Source: Podocnemis expansa (taxonomy: Eukaryota; Chordata; Testudines; Podocnemididae). Taken from it: DNA of 64,000 bases. The stretch covers positions 8,249,317-8,313,316 of the forward strand of contig ML681997.1 in NCBI GenBank assembly GCA_007922195.1, given 5' to 3'. This document shows positions 11,683-23,822 of the stretch, piece by piece. The notes below the pieces were generated by a model, which worked only from the letters and a program-made list of their open reading frames with translations, was not told the DNA's origin and searched no databases. Both the position numbers and the translations under genes were made by a program. Numbering within the stretch: the first letter of the stretch is position 1; every line of letters starts with the position of its first letter.

Positions 11683-13480
11683 GGCCTTATCCACACTACA
11701 AAGTTTGATTGACACAATTTACATAGGCATATAGCCTCCCACTTATGCACATGTGTACTTGGATTCTTGTGCCCTCACCAGGCATGCTTGCATCAATGCA
11801 CAGTGTCGAGCACCAGGAACAACATACCACTAGGCAACCCACCACTGGCAGGTGCTCCGTCTTTTGGGATGCTTTCACAATGCTTGGTCCAACAGAAATG
11901 AGTTGCGCAGGAGTGACTAGGAGCAAGGGATATACTTCCCAGTGCACCTCTGTCTCCATCCTATAGTATAATCTGTATCTCATAATTTTCAAAAATCCCA
12001 CAATCCTGCATGGTTTTTCTTGCTGTCCACCCATGATTTCCGACAGCAACATGGAGGCTGCACAGCTGAGCACTTTTGTCATGAGCATTGCAAGCACAGG
12101 ATGCATGAAACTTCAATATTGACAGAGCCATAAGAAGCACTGAATCCATGGAGAACATGATTATTTCCTGGATGGCAAACTGATGCGGGACACAGGAGAC
12201 TCAAAGTTTGTTGGTGGCATTCACAGAGCAACAGCAGATGGTAGAATGTGGGCTCTGGGTCTGAGACATGGTCACTGACTGGTGAGATTATATAGGCATG
12301 TAGGATTGGGATGGCATGCAGTGACTGCACAGCTTTCGGATGTGCAAGGCCATATTTCCGGATCTGTGCCTTGAGTTCACCCGAGTCCTCCAGCCCAGGG
12401 TCACCAAAATAAGAGTTGACTGACAGGGGAAACATGAGTGGGAATTGCAAGGCCCAGTTGTTACCAGTCAGTGGGAAATAATTTTGGAGCTGGAAAATCC
12501 ACTGCAGGAGGTATAGTCATGCAAGTGTGCGGAGCCATTAATCACCTCCTGCTATGCAGGGATTGGATTCTTGGGAACATGCAGGATATCCGTAATAGAT
12601 TTGCAGCACGGGGGTCTCCAAAGTGTGATAAAGCAAGAGATAGCATCCATGTCCCTATTTTCGTACCAGACCACCTTAACACAGAGCACATCAACAGAAA
12701 AGGTTACTTTCCAGTGGTTACATGAGCACAAGTGGATCACTGGGGACACTTCACCATCATCAGTGCTAGCTTGTTCCAGAAAGTGCCTGATGCTGGCATC
12801 TTTAAGAGCACAAGATTTTTCAGAAAGCTACAAGCATCTTTCCTGACCCATGGGTTAGCTTTGCAGATGTTGAAAATACCTGTGGTGATCCTGTGCGACC
12901 CAGTCTATCACTTTCTCCCCTGGTTCATGAAGCCATACACCAGCCACCTCAACAGGACCAAGGACAGATTCACCTACCAATTCAGCAAGTGCAGAATGCC
13001 AATTAAATTTGCTTTTGGTACATTGAAAGGACACTAGTATTGTTTACTCACAAGATTGGATCTCAGTAAGAAAAACATCCCAATGGTGATAGCTACCTGT
13101 TGCATCCTGCATAATATTTGTAAAGCAAGGTGGGGGGGGGAGTTGTTGCTAGGATGCAGGATGGAGGTGGAGCAACTGTCTGCTGAGTTTGAACAACCAG
13201 ACCTAAGGGATATTCAGAAAGCTCAAAGCAGAGCTGTACAGTTCAGGAAGGCCTTGAGGGAACATTTTAACAGTGAGTCAGTATACAGTGCTCTACTGGG
13301 TTCTGCTGTTTTGCAGCCTGGTTGGAACTGTGTGTTGCTTGGGGTACATATATGGATATATCACTTCCAGTGTACTATTAATATTGTTTGTCACTGATCC
13401 TATGTGTTGTGTCACACTATACAGTAACAAGTCACTTTTAGAACTGTGAGGCATTCTACAGCCTGTGCTGTGAACAAATA
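11683..13480 (+). mobile_element. Decayed PIF/Harbinger DNA transposon
   Basis: The left end reads TAAGGCCTTATCCACACTACAAAG, split here as TAA plus GGCCTTATCCACACTAC, close to the GGCTATGTCTACACT termini of the short elements elsewhere in the window. The element encloses a transposase relic at 12438-13295. The right terminus was not located with confidence; an AATAAA lies near 13477-13482. The region 11690-12430 shows no intact second (Myb-like) gene of the kind such transposons carry. Confidence 0.55.
12438..13295 (+). pseudogene. PIF/Harbinger (HARBI1-like) transposase relic
   Basis: One frame runs for about 286 codons and is broken by in-frame stops at 12723-12725 and 13035-13037, with another stop just upstream at 12435-12437. 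It aligns by eye with the DDE_Tnp_4 family over YQSVGNNFGAGKST, IMQVC-like helix residues, INRKGYF, VVILCDPVYHFLPWFMKPYT, FTYQFSKCRM, FGTLKG and LLTRLDLSKKNIP...CCILHNIC. In the catalytic triad the first Asp survives in ARDSIHVPI and the second in LCDPVY, but the Glu expected after CRM is a Lys (CRMPIKFAF), so the enzyme would be dead even without the stops. In a living element this protein would cut and paste the transposon using its terminal repeats. The single surviving frame suggests few indels and moderate age. This is not the domesticated HARBI1 gene, which has an intact triad. Confidence 0.85.
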
Positions 13481-13499
13481 AAGATTATTTTTTCCCCAA

Positions 13500-14640
13500 A
13501 TAATAGAATTTTATTGAGTAAGAAAATCAGTGCAAAAAAAATGTGTGCAATTTAAAAGAAAATATGTCAAAATCTTAACAAATTAACAAGAGAACTTATT
13601 AAGGGGGGAAAATCATGTCTATTTGAACGACACATACACAAACCCAGGCTCTCACATGTCAGTGTATATGCAATGGAATGCAACCCTATGTTCACATCCT
13701 ACACAATCTTGTAATAATCTTTGTACAAAGTATGCATTGTGTGGTATCATTTGAAAATCCAGCATTTGCTGATTGGTAACATCATGGCAAAATGTGCACA
13801 GCACAATAATATGTAAAATAATAATTTTTTCTCTTGTTTAATATTAAAAATGCATGTTCAGACTCATGTAGTGCCAAACTGGACCAACAGACCTATCTTG
13901 AACAAAGGAGTATATTCTTGTCTTAATTTGAACTTATGCAGTAAAGAGAGTCTGTGAGCAAAAAGGGGAAAGGGAGAAGTACAAGAAGCTCACACAGGTA
14001 GAATAATCTATCAGTATACATTCTTCCACCAAGACTTTTTGTCTCCTCGTTCTCAGCTGGAAATACTTTTCAAGATGGGAATAGAAACTATAAAAAGGAA
14101 AAGCAAACACCCCCAAATGCCTCTTTTCTCTCTTCTTGTCCATCTCACTCTTTGGATCTGAGAACACTGAAGAAGCAGCCATTGGACACTGGAGTCCTAA
14201 CAAAGAGGTTAGTCAGGAATGCTATCGGAAGTATGTGGTCAGAAACTTTGCTTTAAATCTATTATAGTTTGTTACTTTAGGTTCTAAAAACCTTTTTATC
14301 TTTTTTTTCTTGTAACTATTTCTGAGCCTTTTGCCTCATTGTTTGTACTCACTTAAAATCCTTCTCTTTGTAGTTAATAAACCTGTTTTATTGTTTTATT
14401 TAATCCAGATTTTTTCAGTTAAAGTATCCGGGTAACTCCATTTGAGATAATAAGATGGTGTATAATATGTATATTATTCCCCCAACGAAATAATAGATAA
14501 TATATTAGTAGTGTCCAGAAAAGGGGAAATCCAGGACTGAGAGCATGTTGGGGTCATCCTGCAGAAGTAACCCAAGCTGGTAAAAGGTAGCATTAACCTA
14601 AATGTGGCTGGTCAACTGCAGTTACACACCAATATTTAGT
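13500..14640 (+). repeat. Unclassified interspersed repeat, LTR-like
   Basis: Segments such as TGTGGTATCATTTGAAAATCC (read in pieces near 13740) and a T-rich stretch ending in GTTAATAAACCTGTTTTATTG near 14380 are reminiscent of LTR-type repeats in turtle genomes, and a similar layout occurs at 29990-30760. No reverse transcriptase, gag or protease motif is visible, and no terminal duplication was found. The class assignment is weak. Confidence 0.3.
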
Positions 14641-16130
14641 CTATGACTTTCATGCTAGAAGGCTGCTTGCGAGTGGCCTAAATAGGCACTGTTGTAGCAC
14701 GTTGTTTTAAGGTGCCTACAGCTAAAGGACAGATGTGGCACTGCCATTCACTTGTCTGGATCACACTCTGGTATGTCACAGTGTGTGTAACTGTAGTTGT
14801 CTGTAATGTCCACAGGGTGAAGTGGTAGAGCAGTGCGGTGACCCTGGATGCTACCCAGTAGGTTGATGTGGAGAGGTGCCTTTAGGTCCACAAGAATCAG
14901 CAGCATCTGTTTGCTCCCAAAGAAACCCCATTATGTCCCGGTTTTTCTACCCCTCCTTTTCTGCTGTGATCCCTGGGTCTTTCTCCATTTCACTCTTTCC
15001 TTCCCCAGACCATCTACAGGGTTCACTCTCCAGGCCTTGTGCCCACGGTCTGATGCAGCACCAGTTTGCAGGATCTCACTGAACATATTTCCTGAGCCAC
15101 TCTCTTTCTCTTCCTCATTGGGCCCAGGCTTTTGCAGGTGTGGAGGGGGAACCCTGAAGGCCTCAGTGACAGCAGCTGAAGAAACACCCAAAGGTACGGT
15201 TGTCAGTACAGTCACAAAAGACAGTGATGATTAAGATTTAGAACCCCTTTCCTTTGCTCTCCTATAGTTTTTAACAAAACTTATGTAGTGACTCTTGCTT
15301 GCAATTTCTTGCACACATCCCCACTGCAAGTGCAATGAGCATGGCCTGCAAGGAGCAAGGGAAACGAGAAATAAGTTATTCAGATGCATGAACCTATGAG
15401 TACAGGGCAAGGGCACTGAATACTGGCACCATTTCCCATGGGCTGTGGTGATTTTAGCTGATATCGCCCTCCTGAGGGTAACAAAGACACAGAGAACACA
15501 GCTGTTGCTGCCTTCCCAAGGCCACGTGGGCCTGTATGCTTCTAGCCTGTTTAATGCAATGGTGCCTGCCAAAGTTATGACCATGTGCCATACTGCACAG
15601 CAAGAACTATCAGCTGTCATCCCTAGTGACCTGCAAGAAGATGTTTGGATAACTGTGTGAAGGGACCAGGGTTGCTGTGGAAACTATAAGATGGATGATT
15701 ACTAAAAGAGATGAGGGTGGATTGGAACAAAGAACAAGACCAGAATTTGCTTTCCAAAAAGTCTCTCTCCATTCATACCCCAAAAGGAGCAAACCAAGCC
15801 AAAGAAATGGACAGTGACCATGATTAAAAATGCCTGTGGTTCTAGAGCATGCTAAGTATTATTTCACAGAAAACTACTGGTGGAGTACAAGTGATTGCAT
15901 CTGCCTACTGCTCATTCTCAAATAGCCAGGATGGCCTCATAAACTGGTTATGTTTATATTTGGGAATCTCTGATCACATCAAGGCATCTATTTTTGGATA
16001 GGGATCTCAGCTGATTTTACTGGTGGCACCTGCTTTGAAATTGTTGGGGACATATTAGCCCCTTTTTTAAATCCATTATTTAGTTATTTTATTTATTTAT
16101 GTTTCTCCTTCTTCTGTAGCATGGGGCATG
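14640..16130. other. Intergenic DNA, nothing recognised
   Basis: Only short open frames occur on both strands, none with recognisable motifs. No tandem repeat or transposon end was identified by eye. Confidence 0.4.
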
Positions 16131-16134
16131 GCTC

Positions 16135-16325
16135 AGCTACCAGTGAATTCTCTGTATCTTAAAGTCCTTAAATCATGATCTGTGGAGATAATTAACTCAG
16201 ACATTGGTAAGAGGTTTATTGCTAGAGTGGGTGGGTGAGGTTTTGAGGCCTGCATTGTGCAGGAGGTCAGATTAGATGATCATGCTGGTCCCTTCTGACC
16301 TTAGAGTCTATGACTATGTATGCAT
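16135..16325 (+). mobile_element. CR1/L2-type LINE 3' end
   Basis: The block GGAGGTCAGATTAGATGATC followed by GGTCCCTTCTGACCTTAGAG and TCTATGACTATG is the typical 3' end of CR1-group LINEs, which are usually severely 5'-truncated. No coding sequence remains. Confidence 0.7.
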
Positions 16326-16339
16326 CTGCCAAATTTATG

Positions 16340-16755
16340 GTAGTTCAGACTTGCTAGTCCAAACTAAGAAGTTTGCGGCTAGTCCAAACTAATTGCAGGT
16401 TAGTTCAAACTAACTAGGAGATTTTTAGCACAAATTAACTGCACATTCTAGTTCAAACTAACACTTAGTTCATACTAGAACGTGCGGTTAGTTCAAACTA
16501 ATGGCTTAGTTTGAACTTCTTAAGTTCCGACTAAGCTTTAGTTCAGGTTTTGCCCATGCTTAGTTTGAACTAAAGTTTGAACTAACATGTAAGTCTGGAC
16601 AAAACCTACTACTTACTAATTTGAACTAAGCTTTCCTTAGTCCAAACTAAGAAATTTCTTTGTTTGGACTAGGGAATGCCTAGTGTAGCCATAGGCTAAA
16701 TTAGTCCGGACTAGGCCTCCTTAGTCTTGACTAACTTGCCAGTGTAGACATGGCC
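16340..16755. mobile_element. Palindromic short DNA transposon
   Basis: The body is made of alternating AGTTTGAACTAA and TTAGTCCAAACTA modules in both orientations, so each half can fold on the other. The right end reads CCAGTGTAGACATGGCC, a variant of the GTGTAGACATAGCC terminus shared by several elements here. No coding sequence is present. The left end is eroded. Confidence 0.65.
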
Positions 16756-16765
16756 TATGAGTCTA

Positions 16766-17499
16766 CGGGTGCATCTACATTAGGGAGCATTTTCAAAAAA
16801 AGTAATTTCAAAAAAATTATTTAGAAATATATTCGAAGTAATTATCTTGAAATCACTTTTTTTTTTAAAAATCGTTTTTCAGGAGAACAGTCCAGGCACT
16901 GCTTATTATCCCGAAATACTGTGGCTTTTTTTTTTTTCAAAAAAGAAAGTCTACACTGGACTTTCTTTTTCAAAAAAAAGCAAGGCAATGGAAAAGATAG
17001 GCAGACTTTTTCAAAAAAAGACTTTGCTGCATCCAGCAATGGCTTTTTTCAAAAAAGCTCTTCAAAAAAGGGCTTTTTAATTCGAAAAAGCTGGCGGGTT
17101 TACCTTTTTTGAAAAAGTGCACCAGTATAGCAAAATACCAGTGCACTCTTTCAGGAACACTAAACCTCATTATTTTTTAGAAAAAAAAGCTTTTTTCGAG
17201 ATTGCTTTTTCAAAAAAAAAGCCATCGCCAGATGCGGCAAAGCCTTTTTTTCCGAAAAAGCATGCCTATCTTTTCCATTGCCTTGCCTTTTTTCGAAAAA
17301 GAAAGTCTGATGTAGACTTTCTTTTTTGAAAAAAAAAAAGCCGCAGTATTTCAGGATAATGAGCGGTCCCCGGACTGTTATTCCGAAATAGCATTTTTAA
17401 AAAAAGTTATTTCAAGATAATTATTTTGAATATATTTCAAAAGAATGTTTCCAAAATTACCTTTTTTTGAAAAATGATCCCTAATGTAGACATAGCCTA
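16766..17499. mobile_element. Fold-back DNA transposon of about 730 bp
   Basis: The two halves are near-complete inverted copies. From the left: GCATCTACATTAGGGA, then TTCAAAAAAAGTAATTTC and onward; from the right on the minus strand: TGTCTACATTAGGGA, then the same order of motifs to the middle near 17130. It is flanked by TGAGTCTA at 16758-16765 and again at 17500-17507 (12 identical bases if CCTA is included). The body is poly-A/T modules around TTCAAAAAAG and TTCGAAAAAG, with no coding capacity. Confidence 0.8.
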
Positions 17500-17507
17500 T
17501 GAGTCTA

Positions 17508-18893
17508 TTACCATAGTGCCTAGGAATCAGCCACTGACCAGGGCCCTTTATGCCACAGTGGAATAATCATTTGAGATTTCAAAAAACTGTCTAAGGAATT
17601 TAGGCACATTTATTCCTTTTTATCAATTTGAATGGAAGAGTTGTGTCTAAATCCCTTAGAATGCTCTGAAAAACAGGTTATTTAGTGTGTTACATTTGTT
17701 TCTATCACATTCCCCTTGTTTAAGAAAGTATAAGCAGTGGGACCTAGAAGACACAATGCAAACATACTGGACTATCATTCCATTGAAAAAACACACACTA
17801 GCAGAACGGGGAAAGATTTTCTTTGAAGGGTTCACTTTGAATTTTTTAGTTGTGATAGTCTCAAAAAAGTTCTGTCCCATTTTAAGTCTCTTAAACTGTG
17901 GGCTGAATGTAGATCTCACAAGAGAAGCACTGGAAACTACTTAAATACAGTTGAGATTGAGCCACATATACACACGCTTCCTGGGAGAAAAAAGTTTTTG
18001 TTATCAGTTGCTCTTTGCTCAAGGTTCCAGAATAACCCACAACATTATATGTACTGGTTGATGTCTTTTATGTAGACTTTACCAGAATGTATCTTATGAT
18101 TCAGGTTATAGTTTACCACCAATTTAGCTTTTAAAGACTGATGGATTTCAGAGCTCTCCAGACACGTGGTAAGAAATGGTCTACAGAACTGGGATTGTCT
18201 TCTGCTGAGAAACTTCTGTAGCCTGTGTCGAATCTTTTTGCATCTTATCCTCCTTGATCACTTTAAATGAAGCTCGTGTTTTTTAGAACACTTTTGACAC
18301 TATATTAGCTACAATATCAAGATAAAAGGGGAAGAGTGACAGCCTTCCTTCTGAATTTCCCAGGCTCTGAGAGTGTAATTTAGAACTTCCTTCTACTATC
18401 TATAAGCCTTAACATTTAGTGAAGTGTGTGTTTATACAACCAAATGATTTCAGCCACTTCAAGAAATGAAGGGACATCTACCATAGCTGTGCATCAGGAA
18501 TAAGGGATTTTCAGATCTGTTCTTTAGTTGTTTTAAAAGACTGTTTGAATGCCAGACAACCAGTTCTTCAGAATTATCATGGTCTGGGCTCATTTTCTTA
18601 TTCATTTGCTCCAGCCTGTTGTTTTATCCACATCTAGGTGCCTATATACTTCAGTAATTTTGAGCCTGATTTTTCACCCCCTGAAATCATTTGGGAGGTT
18701 TCTCCTGACTTAGTATTGCAGGCTAGAGCCCCAATAAATCACATTATGCTCTTATATTTTAAGTCTGCACCCCTGCAACATTCACCACCCAGTCAGAGGC
18801 ATCCTTCTATAAACACCCTCTTGAGATTTACCAGTAAAGAATCCCTTACAGGTCCTTTCCCATGTATTAAAGCCACTGAAGTAAACGAGATCT
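17508..18893. other. Intergenic DNA, nothing recognised
   Basis: AT-rich sequence without domain-bearing open frames. I found no clear transposon termini or tandem array. Confidence 0.4.
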
Positions 18894-18901
18894 GTCTATA
18901 C

Positions 18902-19088
18902 TAGGGGTGGCCAAACTTATGGACCTCAAGAGCCACACAAGTTGATTATTAAACCTTCAAGAGCCTCACTGAGGCATATAGCCATATACTTTTACTTACT
19001 AAATTGATTTGCTGACATTCTTCCAAGAGCCACGCTTTTTCATTCAAGAGCCACATGCGGCTCCCGAGCTGCAGTTTGGCCACACCTG
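18902..19088. mobile_element. hAT-type non-autonomous element
   Basis: The element begins TAGGGGTGGCCAAACT and ends AGTTTGGCCACACCTG, inverted termini of the classic CAGGGGTGGCCAA type. It is bracketed by a perfect 8-bp duplication, GTCTATAC at 18894-18901 and 19089-19096. The interior carries GAGCCACA...GGCTCCCGAGC, the usual content of this amniote repeat, and no coding sequence. Confidence 0.88.
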
Positions 19089-19205
19089 GTCTATACAATA
19101 AGAGCAGTCAGCCTTAGTCTGGTATTTGGGGTAACACCATCGTTCAAGACTCCTGAGGAAATCTGTTCTCTTGTATGAAATGTTTTCTTAATTATTATAC
19201 ACTTG

Positions 19206-19708
19206 GGCTATGTCTACACTTAGAGTGTTAAATTGATTTAACTTAAATTGATATAACTGAATTGAAATAACAATTCTTAAATTGATTTAACATGTCCCCA
19301 ACTAGAAACCCAAGTCAAACTAGCACGTCCATGGATAGGACTTGCTAGCTCAATTTAGGAGAGGGGCACCATGGGAGGTGTGGCAAAATGACCCCAAAGA
19401 AGAGCCATGCCTCCACCCAATATATAGAAAGAGGGGGGCACCCTGGGAGAAAGAATGTCAAAAAGTATTAAATCAAAATAACAGTAAAATGAAAATAACA
19501 CTTCTATGCTGTATTATTTTGAAATAATGGTTTCAGTTTAAACATCATTTCAATATAACACCAAGTTTTCTTATATTGAAATGACTTTCCTTATTGTGAG
19601 ATAAGGGAGCTCCTTATCTTGATATAAGGAAACATAGCATGGACCTGCTCAGCTTTAAATCAAAATAATCAATATTATTTCAATTTAAAGACTGTATGTG
19701 GATATACC
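19206..19708. mobile_element. Short DNA transposon, GGCTATGTCTACACT family
   Basis: The left terminus is GGCTATGTCTACACTTAG and the right end reads ATGTGGATATACC, a decayed inverted copy. The interior GAGGGGCACCATGGGAGGTG and GGGGCACCCTGGGA segments also occur in the element at 59556-60063, so both belong to one subfamily. TTTCAAT and AAATTGA modules fill the arms. Confidence 0.75.
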
Positions 19709-20355
19709 ATTGTCGTAAAAACCAGTAGGCGCCACTGGAACAGTTTGGTTGCTCTCTGTCATTCTCTACTGTTTGTTTGCATTTCATCAGTACATGTGCA
19801 ATGTGCCCAGTCATTTAATGGTGTCATCATCAGCCAAGTAGAGAGCCGGTAGCTTGCTGTCAAAATAAGTCAGTGGGCACTCGACAATGACATGCGACAT
19901 AGCCTCAAGTTGACTACAGCTGCATCACAGATCATTAGAAAACCCCACTTATTAGCTTTTGCTGCTGTTGGAAGAAAGAGCAGCGGCCCCAGGAGCCAGT
20001 GGACCAACAGCCCTATTTCTCTGTTCTAAAGCCCAGCTATGAAACAAAATCAACAGAAAGCTGTTAGAAATCAGGGTAACACCACTGGTGAGCAAAGCAT
20101 TTTGGAAACATGGCTTCTTGCCCCAGAAAATTTAAAAATTCAGGCCAGCACATTGACATCAACAGGACTACTCTTGACACAGATGTGCTCATGCTCAAAG
20201 TTTTGCAGATTGGGGGTAAACAGGCAAAACACAGATAATTGGGGTGTGGGAACAAAGTGAGTACCCTCTTCTGCCTGTCACTTTGTTAGCGCCAAGATAT
20301 TCATTTTTAGTGTGTTAAATGTAATTTGAGCTCAATGAAAGGGTTCTGAGGCAAA
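19709..20355. other. Intergenic DNA, nothing recognised
   Basis: Sequence without recognisable domains or clear repeat ends; short open frames on both strands overlap each other. Confidence 0.35.
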
Positions 20356-20363
20356 GTACTAGA

Positions 20364-21058
20364 GAAGGGGTCAGCCATCTTTTTGGCCTGAGGGCCATAT
20401 CCACTCTACGGTGGGCCATGCAGGGGAAGAGGTGGGGCTTGAAGGGGGAGCAGGTGCCATTCCACCCGTGTGATGGAAGAGGGCAGGGAAAGGGGAAGGC
20501 TGGGAGGGTGACATTGTATTACAGCTAATGTATGCATAAATAAATATAAATAGATAAATGTAGATAAATATAACACCTACTCACTGTTCACATTTTTTGC
20601 AGTTTCATTTGCATTGCCCACTGTTTTTTATACTGCTCTGTTTTTTAACTCTTAACGTTTTTGTACTTTTTTTCATTCTTTCCCTTTTATTAGTACTGGA
20701 GGGGAGAGGGGAGCTGGACATTGCTGGGTCTTGGCCCCTGGGGAGAGAGGCCACTGTGCTCTGATCAAGAACCTGCTGGGCTCTGGGGGAGCAGCTACTG
20801 TGCTCCAGCCAGGGCACTGGTGGGTCTACCTGTAAGAGGAAAGGGTGCAGCTGGGAGAAAGGAGAGTGACCACCATGCTCTGGCCAAAGCACCTCTGGGC
20901 CCAAATGCTGGGAGAGGGGTGGGGTTGCCCAGCTGGAAGGAGAGAGTGGCTGAATTAGCCATGTTCCAGCCTGTCAGCCAGGCCCAGCTGCTGGGCTAGA
21001 CACAAGGCTCAGGTGGGCCAAATCCAGTTCACAGTCTGTATGTAGTTTGCCCACCTCT
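20364..21058. mobile_element. hAT-type non-autonomous element
   Basis: The left end GAAGGGGTCAGCCATC and the right end TAGTTTGCCCACCTCT form degenerate hAT-type termini. They are flanked by GTACTAGA (20356-20363) and GTACTAAA (21059-21066), a 7-of-8 duplication. The interior contains AGGGCCATATCCACTCTACG and GGGCCAAATCCAGTTC, in the usual order for this repeat type, plus a GC-rich filler with open frames that carry no domain. Confidence 0.7.
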
Positions 21059-21066
21059 GTACTAAA

Positions 21067-23650
21067 TCATGGCTAGATCATTTTGGTGGAAGTCTTTCGG
21101 AAAGCAATGAGTTTTGAGGAGTCTGATGGTTCAACCCCACATATGCAGGGAAAAGGTTAGTATGGTCCTGAGAGGCCAATTAATCAGCGTGCTAGCACCC
21201 AGAGGGGGGATGAGGCTTTGTTAGAAACAAAGCCTAGCTAAGGAAAAGCAGGAGTTTTGCTATAAACAGAGGGATTCGCCTTGGAGAGAGGAACCATGGA
21301 CTGGGGAGGTGAGGACTTTCTGGTCTCTGAGAAGCAGCCTGAATGAACGCTAAGAGGGAGAAAAGGGGAAAGATCAGACAGGCTCCAATGGAGACCTATA
21401 GGCTTAAGCTAAGCCTGGCCGACCCCTTAAGTAAGCCTGGCCCTGAGGCTGGGTCATGGATTGAGACCAGAAGGATGGTCTACAGCAGTAGAGACATACT
21501 GTGGTGAGATAGTGGCCAGCTGGGCTAAAGCTCTAGCTTTTATGTATTACTCTAAGAGAGTGGCAAAAGCCTGTTGCCTTAGAAGGCACAGGACTCTCCA
21601 AAACAGTCTTGCTGGGGGTCCAGAACCGCTCTTATGGCTGGAGTAGACCAAAAGACAGTGGGGGAAATTAAAGTAAAAATTGTTGCAGTACCAGAGCCTA
21701 TCAGGAGGGGGTGTGTTGGAGTGGCAGTTCTGCCTCAAGGAGTATAAAATACTACACTGCTGGCAATATATTTGTTGGGTTTTGCCAATCCACATCTGCT
21801 CCCGTTTTTGTTGTAGTTAATGGATGCACAGGTACTCAGCATTCTTAGTAAGTTTTCGAAATAGGTTTGACATCTTTGGCTTACTTACATTCATGTAGGG
21901 AGGATGACTAGCCCTTTTAAATTTTTTTGATGTCTTCACACTTTAAAAACAGGCACTTAAAATGCTTTGATACCCTCCCCCAATACGCCATCACTGCTTG
22001 GTGGTTTGAAAGTACTCATCCTCTGACATCAGAGCCATTGCTGACACATGCACCAACCAACTGACTGAAATAAAGGCCTGTTACAGAAACAGGCACATCT
22101 GAAAAAAAAAACCAAATCCTATACATACACATTAGATACTTAATGGGCTATTTCTTTGTATGTACAGTATCCATCCATTTATACAACAGAAATCTCTTGT
22201 CTTTGAGCAAAAACATTAACCTTCTGCAGTTCACCTTGGTTTGCAAACTGTAAGAATCAATTTACCTAAGACGATGTCAACTTTTAACTGCCTTGCTACA
22301 TTATCTCAGCTGGAGAGGCCACTAAAAATCGTTGCATAGCACTTTACATTTTCAACAAGGAGACTTTATCATCATTTAGATTCATCATCATTACATTACC
22401 TACCATGGCTCTTTGAGATGAAATGCACGGAGCTGGCACTGATGAAGTGCTTTCAGAGTTCATACATTGATGAATGGGGCAACTTGGACAGTATCTCAAT
22501 TGCTGGCAACAGCAAACGGAGCAGCTCATTTCCTAGAGATTCAGTATAAAACTGTAATAGAAAATCCGCTGAAGAGGACTCTGCATTGTTTCAGCTTCTT
22601 CCATAAGATTCAATAAAAAACACTTATTTTATTTTTTTGCCCTTCTGCAGTGCAGACGTGACATGACTGAGTTTCTTTTTTTTTATTGCACACATCTCTC
22701 AGATCACTGATCTGCAAAACTTACTCCTGTGAGTAGTCCTTACTCCCGCATATAGTTCCACTGATATCATGGCAATAGGGGCTACTTGCATGAACAAGTA
22801 TTTGGAGGAACAGACCCTGTGTTGAGTAAAAATGCATGTTCCCGAATTTGTATGCCAATATGATTCTTAGCTGATAGATTTTATTTACTCTCTGTGATAA
22901 TCCACAAGTGCAATCTGGACTGGTGAACTGCATGTCATCCCAATTCCCCACTCTTGGAGCCCATCTTGCTCTGCTGTGACAATCCCCACTCCTGAGCTGT
23001 TCACGAAAAACCTCCAGTAGCTAAGTTGGTTCTAAATGTGTAAGTGAGTCCCACCAACCACATTTTTGATTATGCAAGAGTGACTCCAGTCAAGATTCTC
23101 ATCCCAGATGTCACCCTAGCAAGTGCTGTCTTACAATATTCAATTAAGACAACTGAACAATGCAAGTTCATATAAGTTCATCATTTTACCAAAGAAAGTG
23201 ATATGCACCTGCCTTGTTACTCCAAGTGGAGTCTCCAACACACTTCAAATCAAATGCACCGTTTTAGGTAAAATAAACAGACAAATGTATTAACTACAGA
23301 AAGATTTTAAGAGCAGTGAAAGTAAAAGGCATTTTAAACTATGCTTAATACTTTCAGCAGCCTTGCAAGCTTAGGTGATTCTCCCCCCAGGCTGGTGGGT
23401 TTGTCTTCAATCAGGCTCTGCCCTTTGGTCAGCACTTCAATTGCTGGGTGGTGTTTGTAGACAGAATCGGAATAGAGAGAGGATAACAGAAGTCTCCCCT
23501 TTTTATAGTGTTCCTTCTTCCCTTTGGGGCCTTGGCCCTATCCCTCCAGAGTCAGGTGACAAACAATGTCCTTATATGGACTCAATCATGTGCTGAGTCA
23601 GTGAGCGTTACCTTCTCGGGGATCCAAGGTAGCCAAGGGAAGGGAGGTGA
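21067..23650. other. Intergenic DNA, nothing recognised
   Basis: This 2.6-kb stretch has only short open frames and no motif I can name. Simple T-runs occur near 22620-22690. Parts may be old, unrecognised interspersed repeats. Confidence 0.35.
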
Positions 23651-23666
23651 CTCACTTGAATGTCAA

Positions 23667-23809
23667 TACACACAGGGACACTTCAAGACTGATTTATTGC
23701 ATGAGCTTTCATGGGAGAAAAGCTCATGCAATAAATCAATTTGTTAGTCTTTCAGTGCCACAGGACTCTTCATTTCACTGAACTAGACTAACATGGCTAA
23801 TCCTTTGGA
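23667..23809. mobile_element. Inverted pair of Penelope-like tails
   Basis: A minus-strand tail (CTTCAAGACTGATTTATTGC...) is joined head to head with a plus-strand tail that runs through AATTTGTTAGTCTTTCAGTG to CTAATCCTTTGGAA. The arms at 23691-23709 and 23719-23737 are perfect 19-bp inverted repeats around a 9-nt loop. ACTTGAATGTCAA (23654-23666) and ACTTGAAAGTCAA (23810-23822) flank the pair as a 13-bp duplication with one mismatch. Confidence 0.8.
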
Positions 23810-23822
23810 ACTTGAAAGTCAA

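Noticed and set aside
12079..12450. Possible second (Myb-like) Harbinger gene on the minus strand
   Set aside because: The 123-codon frame lacks the spaced tryptophans of a Myb/SANT domain and overlaps the likely upstream part of the transposase region.
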